Source: Allolobophora icterica
Taxonomy: Eukaryota; Annelida; Clitellata; Crassiclitellata; Lumbricidae
Reading direction: 5' to 3'
Length of the DNA: 64,000 nt
Assembly (NCBI GenBank): GCA_963556255.1
Contig: OY744605.1
Location: 11,333,379-11,397,378 of the forward strand
Positions within the stretch are counted from its first letter, which is position 1. Every line of letters starts with the position of its first letter. Below the pieces are notes generated by a model that was not told where the DNA came from, made no database searches, and saw only the letters and a list, made by a program, of their open reading frames with translations. The position numbers and the translations under genes are program-made. Positions 48,046-59,900 of the stretch are shown one piece after another.

Positions 48046-49007
48046 TATGAAATCTTTTAGTTGTGCTATTTATGATACAATCTAGAGAAACTATGTAGGT
48101 TTAAACCATGATTTTTTTTCTGGAATCATCCACTGACATTCCCTCATGGAATTTCTTTCTTTTCCGAACTCTATGTTGCTCATTGTCAATAGTAATATCA
48201 CATTGTTGAGCCAGCTCAGTTGTTCCATTCTCAATCCGTTCAAACTCAGATTCAAATTCATTTCGCATGTTTTTCATCTCGTTGTCAAATAGTTGAATTA
48301 GAAGCTGAGAGTAAATCAATGCTACTTTTCTGTAAATAGGCCCTATGACGATTAACTGAGAGCCTTCTCTGGCACTTTTTCTCAGAATATTAGAAGAACT
48401 AAGAATTCGAGCATATCAAGTGTTACAACTTACAAGAATACCTTTAGCCTCAGCCAACTGTTTAGTATAGTGCAGTTTGAAAGGGGTTTACCATTTAAGG
48501 ACAAGTTGACTATTTCTTATGTCGTTTGAACGATTGGAATATATAATTTTCGAACGATTGGAATCAGTAAATTATGAAAAGGCCCCACATTTTGGAAAAT
48601 GGTCTCAGAGGGAGCGGTCGCTCCCCCTGCTCCCCTCCTAGCTACGCCTCTGCCCCCCCCTAATTAGGTTGAATTTAAGGCCCGAATTCTTCTGGGTTCA
48701 CCACCCACTGAACTTTTTCTGGGTGCATTAGCACCCACGGCTCCTAAGCAGTCGGCGCCTAGAGTGTAGACTATAACTTTAAAAAAATTCAGTTTGAAAT
48801 TTCATTATTTCTGTTTGCTTGACCTGGATGCAAAAAACATTAATTTTTCAATAAATTTTATCGTAACTGATGCATCAGAAATTGAGGAATTTCGTCATTT
48901 AAACAGCTTAAACGCTCACCAAATCGCTTCCATAAAAATGTCTTAATTGGGAGGGGGCACATCCCGTCAGTGTTTCGTAAAACTAGGCCTAACCTGTAGG
49001 CCTAGCG

Positions 49008-49328
49008 CATAGGCGTAATTTGTGGGTGGTACGAGGGGTACCCGTACCCCCCACTTTTTGAACTGGGGGGTACTGTACCCCCACTTTTTAAACAATGGCA
49101 ATCAATATTTTATTATTGTGCCTTCCCAGAAAACGCGATCTCCGCCAAAAGTATGAAAGTGTTAAGATACACAGGTAAATCGAGAGCCAAATTAATGAGA
49201 ATACTGGCAGGGAATATGTTCAAAATGGTTATCATGCGAAAAACGAAAATGGAGAAGAAATTGGTACCCCCCACTATTTAGACCAAGGTATTGGTACCCC
49301 CACTTTTTAGGCTAAAGTTACGCCCCTG
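49008..49328 (+). mobile_element. hAT-type MITE with 8-bp target duplication
   Basis: The 321-bp element has termini CATAGGCGTAATTTGTGG and inverted CAGGGGCGTAACTTTAGCC, flanked by the perfect non-repetitive 8-mer GCCTAGCG (49000-49007 and 49329-49336). GGTACCCCCACTTTTT motifs lie at both ends. It is related to the fragment at 46225-46409. Confidence 0.92.
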
Positions 49329-49336
49329 GCCTAGCG

Positions 49337-50996
49337 TGTAATCGGTACTCACCTCTAATTTTACCACTACATCCCTGCTTACAGTGTGGCACAGAATCTA
49401 CGAGAACAGAGAAGGTCTCGTCATATTATGAATCGAAATGAAGTTCCTTAGGCCAATCTTGTAATTGTTTTATTTTATACTGTGATAATAGGACTAGTTA
49501 CTTCCTCTACAATTTGTTTCAAGTTGCGTTAATGTCAACTTGAGTCTAAGATTAAGCGAAAGTAATTGATTGATTGATCGATTGATTGTTTAATAAGAGG
49601 AAGAAAAGTAGACTGAGTCAAAGATTTCCTTGATTGAAATCATCATGATTGAAATCATAATGTAACAGCCTACAGGTAGATCCTTGTATTTCCGCTCATT
49701 TATGTGTCACGTGATTTTGGGAGACGCTTTGTGTAAGCGAGTATGTAAGTGCTCAAATAATTAAAGAGAATTAGGATATTTAAATACGCTTCAGTTGACG
49801 AAAGATCCATGGAAAGAACTTACCGTTAAGCTTAAATTTAACCGCTTTCATATGTGGCAGAAGAAAAAGCATTACATTAGCGCTGAAAGGATAGCCAGAA
49901 AAGAGTTTCCGTCTGTGTCACGTGACACTTGAGTACGCGTCTTGTATGCCTAATGAAAGCGCGTCTCCTATTGGCCTTGCTCATCTAGCCAATCTAGTCG
50001 CAAGTCTCTGAAAACAACCGTAGTATCTAATTTAATTTCAAATGTTGTGGATTCAGTTATCATTGCAAATATAAGTATCTGCGATAGCTGAAATTATAGT
50101 GATAAAATGAAAACTGTTTTTCAGCTGCATTGGCGCTGATCGTTATTTTTATACGGACTGGACAGGCTAAACAACCGTTTATCGCTCAGGAGAGTGGAAC
50201 GCTACTGGACTATTTTTGTTACCGCAATCGAGTCAGTGTCAAATATCAAAGAAACCATTCATGATAGCTATGCTTACGTGAAGACTGGTGTTAGAGGTTT
50301 GATTTCTGCGCGTGGCGCTTGTTAAAATATCGTTGATTGGAAGGTGTAGTAGCCTAACAAAACAAATTTGCAGTCGGTGATGGTGGCATAGATATTGACA
50401 GGATGCTGCAAGGGTGGTAACGTAGTTATTGGCTGTTTAGCTCCAGGGAGATTGTTAGAGAGACATTTGAGGGCAGGGAAAATGTTAAAATATTTTGTTT
50501 AACACCTTGTGTTTGTGAATATTGCTTGATATCATAGAAGACTGATTTAAAGACGTACAGAGAGCATTTCTCCACAGACTAAAATATGCCCAAAACACTA
50601 AACATGCATTTATAACTATTCAGGATTAGCTGCTGACATGCTTTTATTTTCTAACATACTCTTTAAATGTTCTTACAAACCATGGCTTGCCTGTCTTAAT
50701 TACTGTGTGATGTATTTTATCTAAAAGTGCCAGTTTGTGGTAAAAGTGTCCTCATAACCATAAACATGGGAGCATCTTTTAAGCAGGAGGATCTTTAAAT
50801 GTTATCCAAAATCTGTACTATACTGGGCATACTGTATAGGCGACTATTGTATGTGTGATAGTAATTTGTAAGCTTCATAATGATGAGGTACTATACGTTT
50901 ACCAAACTAGTAAGAAGAGGCAACTTTTTATCTAGTGCACATGTTCTGTTTCAGTTGCTGTGAAGCATATTCAGAGGGAGAACCTACTTAAACACG
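49337..50996 (+). promoter_or_regulatory. Upstream region of MORC2
   Basis: CACGTG E-boxes lie at 49708-49713 and, as the 10-bp palindrome GTCACGTGAC, at 49917-49926. They may mark the MORC2 promoter, because the first coding exon seems to start at an acceptor (TCTGTTTCAG, ending 50954) and so needs a 5' UTR exon upstream. No other gene was seen here. Confidence 0.35.
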
Positions 50997-53900
50997 ATGT
51001 ATAAAGGTCTGAGCCGTGCACAGCTCAGCTATGACTACTTGCACACAAACTCGTAAGTTCTTGTGGTTGTTAGTAGTAAAGTAGAGGAAGTTGATCTATT
51101 AAACTTGCATCTGACAGTCTGAATTATTTGCAAAATTTCATATTACGGCTTTTATTCAGTGAGATTAACCTCTGAGTTCAGCTGCACTGATATCTATAAA
51201 GAAGTGATGGTTTGAATGTATACTGACAGCTACAAGCAGTTTTTAAAATGTCTTGGGAGTGGCTGAATGGATAGAGAGCTTGGCCTACAATGCAGAGAGT
51301 ACGTGTTTGAGCCTCCATTCATTGTGTAAGAACCTTGAGCAAGTCCTTCATGTGCAATTGCTCAACACCAACGTGTTCTGTGGTGTGGAAAGAGGACATT
51401 ATCAATTACAGGTGTATTGTATTGTATCGAGTTGTGATGGTGATGTTAACATAAATGTCTGGAAAGGCAGGGTTCTAGAGTAATTGTATTTGTAATATCA
51501 AAATTGCTGCTTTAAAGCTAAGCGTAGGGCACCAGCTAAGCAATTAACTACAGTGTCTTATGGGCATACTCACATTTTTCTGGACTGGAAATGACTCAGT
51601 TGGTTTACACAAATGTGAAAAACATTGTTTTTATTTAGGAGGGTTTATAATTTATGGGAAGTGTATGATTTATTAGTGTGTTTTATCTTTACTCTATTAT
51701 GCCTGCAAATTTTAAGAATTGCTCTTTGATTTTGTTGTGTAGAACTACTCATGAGTTTCTTTTTGGAGCACTGGCTGAACTGCTAGACAATGCAAGGTCA
51801 GTTTGGACAATTATGTAATCACGAATTTGAAGAGTATTAATTGTGCATTTATTTGTGTTTATTTGCATTAACATGAATTTATAATGAAGTAAACTAGAAG
51901 AAGATTTTGGATAGCTTCTTCTAAAGGCAGCCAAGTGTATGAAGTGTTAATGACTTCCATTTTTCAGCCTCTCCCTCACCATCTCATTTTCCTAAGTACT
52001 GACAGTGTACCTTTATATCTGAATGGGCTAAGGGTGCATTTTTGTGCTGGCAGGAACTTGAACCTCTGACCTTACTATTGACAGTCCAGCTCTGTAACCA
52101 CTAGACTTGTGCATTTATGTACATCTATATTAATCTGACGTATGGCACTCAGATTTTATTTAGAAACAACATTTGTGGATTACTGCAGTGGTGCTACTGA
52201 AGTTTCAGTTTAGATTTGATTAGTTAGACAATCTACCTCTAATTCACAATAATTTTCTTCTGTTTTCAGAGATGCTTCGGCTACCAAAATCAATATCTAT
52301 TCAGGTTTGTACTCGTTAAATTCATACTATTGTATTGTATTGCATCTAAAAATTTATAAAGCGACTCTCACAGTGTTCGCTGATCAGAGGCGCTCCCAGT
52401 GCGAAAGACCCAGTGAATAGAAAGTGGTTTTAAGACAGCGGAACGAGGCACTTGGGCCACCAGCTAATAAAGAGGTACGTGTAAACAATTGTGAACAATC
52501 AAGGTCTTAAAAATCAAAATGGCTACAGGGAAAGATTACACTGAGTAATTAAAACGAGTGTGAAGGTTGTTTATTACATAGGAAGACATTTGCCACTGTA
52601 GTTTTGATTGTTTTTAGTGTTGGTTTAAACATGTCTTTTACCTTGAGCTGACACTGGTAATGAGTCAATACTTATGTTTTTTCTTTCAGTGACGGATCGG
52701 ACTCTGCGTGGTGGATACATGCTCTGTTTCCTGGATGATGGACAAGGAATGTCACCTGGTCAGTATTGATTGTTTTCAGCATTCCAGTATTTGGTGTCCG
52801 AATGTAAGGAATAATATCTGCTTTTAAGATTCTGCAAAGGTTGTATCCCTGTAGACTTGTGTCTAGATTTAAATGAAACGACCAAAAAACAGGTACTGTG
52901 CTTGATTTGCAGAGGAAGCCTCGGATATCATTACATTTGGAAAGTCTACGAAGAAATCGCTCGATTCGCAGTTGATTGGGATGTACGGCAATGGACTGAA
53001 ATCGTAAGTGTAACAGTTTGTGATTAGTTACGGTTGTATCCCTGTACATTAGTACTGTGTTTGCCGTTGTTTGGAGTGATAACAGTTTCAAACCGGCTGT
53101 GTGGACAATGGACAGTGGTGCAAGACCTTGGGTGATAATTGTCGTCAATTTCCTATGTCAGTGAGTGGTTGGACTTGGTATTAGTTTGACTGGGAATGTA
53201 GGCAACAGTTTGTGCATTTTATTGGCCATGGTACGATGGTATTTATCATTTGCCTGTGCTGTATCTGCAGAGGGGAATGTAAAGGTTCTATATAAATAAC
53301 AAGATATGTGAACACAGTAGTACTTACAAATAGGCATAACCCCAGCTTTGTGCTGTGGGTTATTTGACTGCTATTTTACAGTTTAATGCATTGTCACTGT
53401 GGGTGTCAAAATATAAAAGTTTATGTCAACCCCTTTTTGGTAGGAACCAGTTAATTGTAATTGTGTTTACAAATTCATATGGCATCACTTTTAAAGAAAA
53501 ACTAATCACCAGCGCTTTCTGTACTGGTCTTTACGATGTTACTTGTAACAATGCAACTTTGAAGGGCCACCGATCCTTGGTGTGTTTCTTATACCCTGCT
53601 GTAGAATGACCAGGACCGGTCAGATTGCTCAGTATTTCTCTCGATTTGTTCAATTGCGTAATGAGTGTGATATTTGTGCGATGGGTGTCTGATTTCACCA
53701 TCCATGAATAAGCGGGTGCCCTGCGCTTGGCTTTAGAGTAGTGCTTTGGAAATATGGAGATTACGATGTGTGGAGTGATTTATTTCAGCGGTTCTATGCG
53801 TATCGGCAATGACTTCATACTCTTCACAAAGAAAGGACCAACTCTGACGTGCGTCTTTTTGTCGAGAACATTTCACGAGCACGAACAGCTGGATGAGGTC

Positions 53901-56900
53901 AGTCACCAGTGATGATGGATTCCATCCCAATGCGAATCCGCGTGTGCCCTGCCCTACTCTGCCCAACCTGACCCATAAAATGCAGCATTAGATGAATTAA
54001 TTCATTTGAGGCATAACCTGCACATAATAAAAAAATTTAAATAATAATAACAATATTAATAATAATGACAGGCCTCAAACACTGCTATTATTGTTTTTAA
54101 GTGTTGTTTAGTATGCTGTTTGATTCAATAGATCGATTGTGGTGACATCATTGTCAATGGTAGTTTAATGGGAGTTTGCTTGTTTAGAATATTTGTGTAT
54201 ATAATTAATTCCTTTCTGCCCCAGGGACCCATGCCCTGAAACCAGAGGGGCTTATATTCCAATGCACAATGGCCAGTCTGCCACTAAAAGAGTCAATTTT
54301 TAGGTGGCAGATCTCACAGTTCAGATGGTGGCTAACCACTGTGGTATATTAATTTTAAAGTTATACATTGGGATAGACAGTTACGATAACTAAATAAGCT
54401 TAAAATCTGTAATAATAAGGAGTTGCTGTATGGTTATTCGTTGCTTTTAAGACTTATTGCTTGCTGTTCATTTTCTGATAATTGTTCGTTTTCAGATAAT
54501 TGTTCCAATGCCGTCGTTTGACTCACAGACAAAAAAGCCGTTTGCAAAAACACCAAGAGAGAAAGAAAAGGTAACTTTAACACACACATATTAAAAAGCA
54601 ATTTCTTCTAAACGTGCGATGCATTTCCTTCTACCTAAACGTACTAGGTAGCCAAGTTCCAGCATGTTTGACAGAAGGTTTTTGATATGTATTTACCGTT
54701 TTAGACAGTACCTAATATATGTAATTGTAAATCGAAATTGTAAATTCCAAATTTCTTTAGTGCTACTCTGAAGCTAAGTGCAGGGCACCAGCTTATTCAC
54801 AAGCGCTGGTATGTATGGTATATATGTATGCATGCATTTATGTGTATATATCTCTCTATGGATCTATGTATGCATGTATCATATGTGTGTATTTGTGTGT
54901 ATATATTAGCTGAAAATTTATTCAGGTGCTCGTTCGGTGCAGTATCCAGTAGTGTGGTCAAGGTTTGTGGATTTCTGTGATCCTTTCTGCAAACATGTAG
55001 CTTTGTCATTGTTGGTTTCTCTTCAGGAGCTTTTCTGTCATTTTATGTCCGTAGAATTATGCTATATAATTATTTTTTTCCATTTGCTGATTAGTGTTTT
55101 AAGCCCAGTAAAAAATTTGGAGTGCGCCCACAGCGTGAAGACGATTCCAGAAGAGAAATGGCTGGCAATGTGCTGTGGAAACGTCTATGATCCAGAGAGT
55201 GATGGTTTTACAAAACGTTTGTTGGTTTTTGCAGCATTTGATTGAGATGGAGTTGATCCTAAAATATTCTCCATTCAAAACCGAGGCTCAGTTCATGAAG
55301 GAGTTCGATAAGATCGAAGGAACCTCCGGGTGTCTGGTGATCATCTACAATCTGAAGCTTTTGGACTCTGGAGAACCGGAGTTGGATGTGAAAACTGACT
55401 CGTACGACATCATTCTGAGCAATCCTGAAGGCGGAGATATTGACTCAGATGAAGGGTACGTTCCAACGGATATGGTGTACCTCAGGTTGGTACATACATA
55501 CAGTACGTAGATGTATACATGTACATATGGGAGATAGATACATACTTACATAAGGTAGATAGATACATAGATACATACATGCATACATACATATGCACAT
55601 AGATACATATTATTATTGTTATTATATTTATGGGTTTAATATATTATGTCTATAATTTGTAAAGCTCAAGATAATGTAACTAAATGCACTGCAAATGCAT
55701 TTAAGCAGCTGCTAATAAACAAACAAGTCTTTGACATTCTTTGAAAACCTCCAGCGGTATCTCAGGATCCCTAAGAGCAATAGCCAGCGTATTCCGTACT
55801 GTTGGGCTACATGTATATACGGCAAATGTCCTTGCACTTGACCCACTGGACTTCCCCCCTCTGTACTTGATTGCATATGGATATGGTAGTACACTTTGAA
55901 CCTCATCTCTAGAAGGATAGAAACTAAAGATTGTTAAGTTAGATTTACTATTGTTTGCCTCAAGTTGACGTGGCAACAGTTACCGTGCTGACAAACTAAA
56001 GTTTCTTACATCAAAGAGTAGGTTACAATCATTAGCAGATAATGTTCAACCAGTGGCCAACCAATGGTAGTATCTAAACATCTAAAGTATTTCCTATTAG
56101 AGAATCAGGCTGATGAGACAGACAAACAGATAGACAGAGAGACAGGCAGACAGCTGATATATTGTCTCTCTTCTGTATGGCCAATATAGTGAATTGTTAA
56201 TGTATAATTCTCACTGTACCATAAGCTGCTTACAGGAACAGTACGCACAGATGCACAGCACCTGCACATCCCCACATGCAGTTGATGTGAAATCTGTTTT
56301 AAATACATCAGTTAACATTACCATTATATATAACAACACTTACATATACGGTATGTATGTATATGAAGTTGAATGGCTGAATGTTTCAGCCTAATGCCAG
56401 AGAGGAAGTCGTTTCGTGCTTACGCTTCTATACTGTACGTGGAACCACGAATGCGCGTCTACATCCAGGGCAAGAAGGTGCGGACAAAGCGCCTCATCAG
56501 TACGCTGTACAAGCCGAGAGTGTATCGATATTCGTCGGCTCGCTTTAAGACTCGCTCAGAAAACGAAGTAAAAAAGGCCGAGGAAGATTCAAAGAGCGGT
56601 CAGTGTTGACTTGTGGTGCTTAGTTATTCAGCATGGTTTGGTATCCAAATGGTTAGAATGCTTGGCCTGTAACATGGAGAGTATGGGTTTGAATCTCCAC
56701 TGAGACAGCTACCGTAATTGTAATTCCTTATTTATATAGCACCTTTTAAAGAAAACTGATCAGAGGTGCTCCCAACCTGATTGGACAGGACCACGATCGA
56801 ACAGAATGGTCTTCAACAGCTTGCGAAATAGAGGCATGGAAAGTAGAAGCTTGGGGAAAGTTGGTAACAGCTCCATTGATGATCTGTCGTATGGTTGTGT

Positions 56901-59900
56901 TTGTACCTCTGAACTTTGGAAGGAGGGCAATGTTAAGGGCAGTTGTATTGTTTTGTATCATATTCAAATGCAGGGTGAATGAGAGCAAAGGAGCAATTGC
57001 CTTGTACATGTAGATTACGGTAACATACTCTGGCGAAATAAAGTTACTCAGTGGATTTTCTTGTTGCTTTGTTAACAGTTTGGTTAATATTTTTTACTAT
57101 AGCTAAATAAACCGAGTTCTAATTGGTTTCAACTGTTGAAATTGCAGTGTTGTTTGTTATTCTGTTTTAGCGGAGAATAGAGCTCGAGAAGCAGAAAGCA
57201 AAGCAAAGTAAGTTGCATTCAGGCACATTCAAAACACAAATAAGAAATCTTTAGAATCATTCATTGATTTAACGGCTAGATTGCTAGAACATTTCAGTGT
57301 GATCAGAGCTGCGGATAGATTTTTTCTAAGGCAGAGTAACAGTTATAAGATTAGATTAGATTAGATTGTGGTCGATTAGGTTGTGGTCGATTAAATTTGA
57401 ATGGTTACCAACCAAGCCATGTCCTGCTTTCTATGCATGTCAACTTTAGTTGACTTGCTCTATATTGTATTATGTGCATGCACAAGTATGTATGACATTG
57501 TATGTGTGTGTATATGTGTTTATGTGTATTTATGTATTGTATAATTATGTTTGCATGTAAATAGGTATGTGAACATTTATAAAGAGCGGTGTAAGAACCA
57601 GACAGGTGCTGAAAGATGGCTATCCAACCATTCAAATAGGCCTGACCTTGTTTCTAGCACCAAGATGCCCTGTGATGTATTTACACGCTGTATCTGTTAC
57701 CTGTAGGAATTTGGAACTGAAGATAGGAGGGTCTACAGACAAGGACCAAAGGGTGAGTTTCCTGATATCTTCACGTTTTTAAAATCAGCCTTACCAAATG
57801 ATTCGTTTATTGATGACGAGGTGATGACAGTGAACCTCATTCATGACTGATACTAGTTCTGATGGCTCTACCATCTGCAGTGATGGTAATTTAATCTACT
57901 GTGGCAAACGGATATTTCACTGTCTGTCTATATTGCATGTTGGTAAGTCCTTTCTCTTTCATATTTCTCCTCCTTGATCTAATCTAATGTTATCTATGAA
58001 TTTGTCCATATGGATAGCGACAAAACTTGTACATGCTTTTACACCTGCAACATGAGTTTCTCGGCCTCTCTTCACCTCTTTTCCGCAAACGCTTGAAGTA
58101 TATTTTGTTCAGTCGTGGTTTCATTGTGTTAGGTCGGGAGCGCCTGTGATGAATCTCTCTTGATGTGGTGCTATATAAATTTACAATTACCATTACCATA
58201 GGGCCGCTGTCATAATGCAAAAGGCATCAGTCAATGGTTGCTTCGACTGATACTATGGTAAGAAATCAGTATCCATTGGAGAATCCATCCATGTCAAAGA
58301 CGAATGAGTCAGAGAAACCAGAGATGAGGAGGCTGCAGTGGGTTAATCAAAATGGTTAGAAGTTCAAACAGATAGGTCTTAAGATGAAATGTTTAATGAA
58401 ATTATAGAACTGACAGAATGCACAAAATTGGTAAGGAATTCAAAAGCTTTGGACCAATTACCAAGAACACTACAGATGCAAATGCTGTTCACCTTTCTCC
58501 TCCTCCTGCTTATGTCATTTGTGTGTTTGTAGGCAGAGCTACGAAGGGCTCAGGCAGCTTCCGTGGAACTGCGTAAAGAGGCGCAGATCAAGAAGGCAAT
58601 GGCGGAGCGAAAAGCGAAGTGAGTTCTGATCACAAGTCTTGCACTGTACTTTGTATTGCGTATGCTATTTCTTTGTGCATTTATTGTAAGCATTTGGATA
58701 GCACCTTACTCCGAGTTCCTACCAATGCCAGCAGAAGTGTTTTCAGGTATGCTGTGTCTGCTGTTTATGTAACCCATTAAAATAATGCTCACCGTAATTG
58801 TTTTATAATTTATATGCATAAAGGTCTAGTGGTTAACCTGCTGGACTGGCAAACCTGAGGTCAGGGGTTCAAGATGTAAGCTTCACTTGTAACCCCCTCC
58901 AGTGAGCGTGGCTATAACATGACTACACGGACAACACAGGGGGTAAATCAGGCAACAAGGGCTTTTTTATTGAGACATGTAATAGTTGAGCAATTTTGCC
59001 TTAGTTTCTGCTACATCTATTTTATCTAATTGGGTCTTTTCTGGTTTGGTTGATAGGTCGCTTCGAGATCCAAAGCAGCTGGTCTTCGTATTTGGCATCA
59101 ACATAGAGAATCGCAGTCGAGACGGGATGTTCGTCTACAACTGCAGTCGCCTTATCAAGATGTACCAGAAGGTTGGACCTCAGGCTGAAGGAGGAGTGTA
59201 AGTTTCATACTTATACATATATGTATGTATGTATGTGTGTGTGTGTTTGCATTTATGTTTGTATCTGTCTGTGTAACCTGTGTATGTGTGTGTGTGTAGG
59301 TGCATTTGTATTTATATATGTATCTGTGTACATGGCTTGTGTGTGTATATATGTGTATGTATGTGTGTGTATGTATGTATGTATGTGTGTGTTTATATAT
59401 GTGTGTGTATGTATGTATGTATGTATTTGTGTATATATATATCTGTGTATATGTATGTGTGTATGTATGTATGTATGTATGTATTTGTGTATGTATATGT
59501 GTATGTATGTATGTATGTGTGTGTATTTGTGTATGTATAAATGTGTGTATAATGTATAATTGTATATGTGTATGTGTGTATGTATATGTATGTATTTGTG
59601 TAATTGTGTATGTATGTATGTATCTGAATACCTATACGATGCCTTTAAGACCATGTCAAATGTACTGCAATGTTACTTGACTGAACTGCAAAGGTGTGAC
59701 GTAAGTTAGGCTAAAATGCTTCTCGTTTGGCACTTCCTGCAGTTCGTGCAGTGCTTATTCTAAGTGGAATGTTATTCCTAAGCAGTGATCCAGTGCACAA
59801 TGTTCTCATGTTCATTCAGGTCCTAAGACTGTTTCTACTTGCCTCCCTACCACAGTCTTCTGGTTCCCTCTCCCAATGGTCTTCAAACAGGCTTCTCTAA

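Larger units (their letters stand above)
46946..48652 (-). mobile_element. hAT element (1.7 kb) with transposase remnant and nested LINE ends
   Basis: The termini are CAGTGGCGTAGCCAGG and (inverted) CAGAGGCGTAGCTAGGAG, flanked by C8 on both sides (46938-46945 and 48653-48660), so the target duplication is consistent but not unique. A minus-strand frame around 48101-48340 (YSQLLIQLFDNEMKNMRNEF, ELAQQCDITID, HRVRKRKKF) resembles the P52rIPK-like hAT-5 transposase class, just before its catalytic core. The element is disabled by LINE insertions at about 47100-47230 (minus) and 47560-48040 (plus). Confidence 0.75.

Noticed and set aside
51250..58885. tRNA genes
   Set aside because: A-box and B-box sequences are present but no acceptor stem or clover-leaf closes. 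They are SINE heads.
59173..59680. Cys/Val/Tyr-rich and His/Thr/Ile-rich ORFs
   Set aside because: They are translations of a TATG/TGTG microsatellite in a MORC2 intron.
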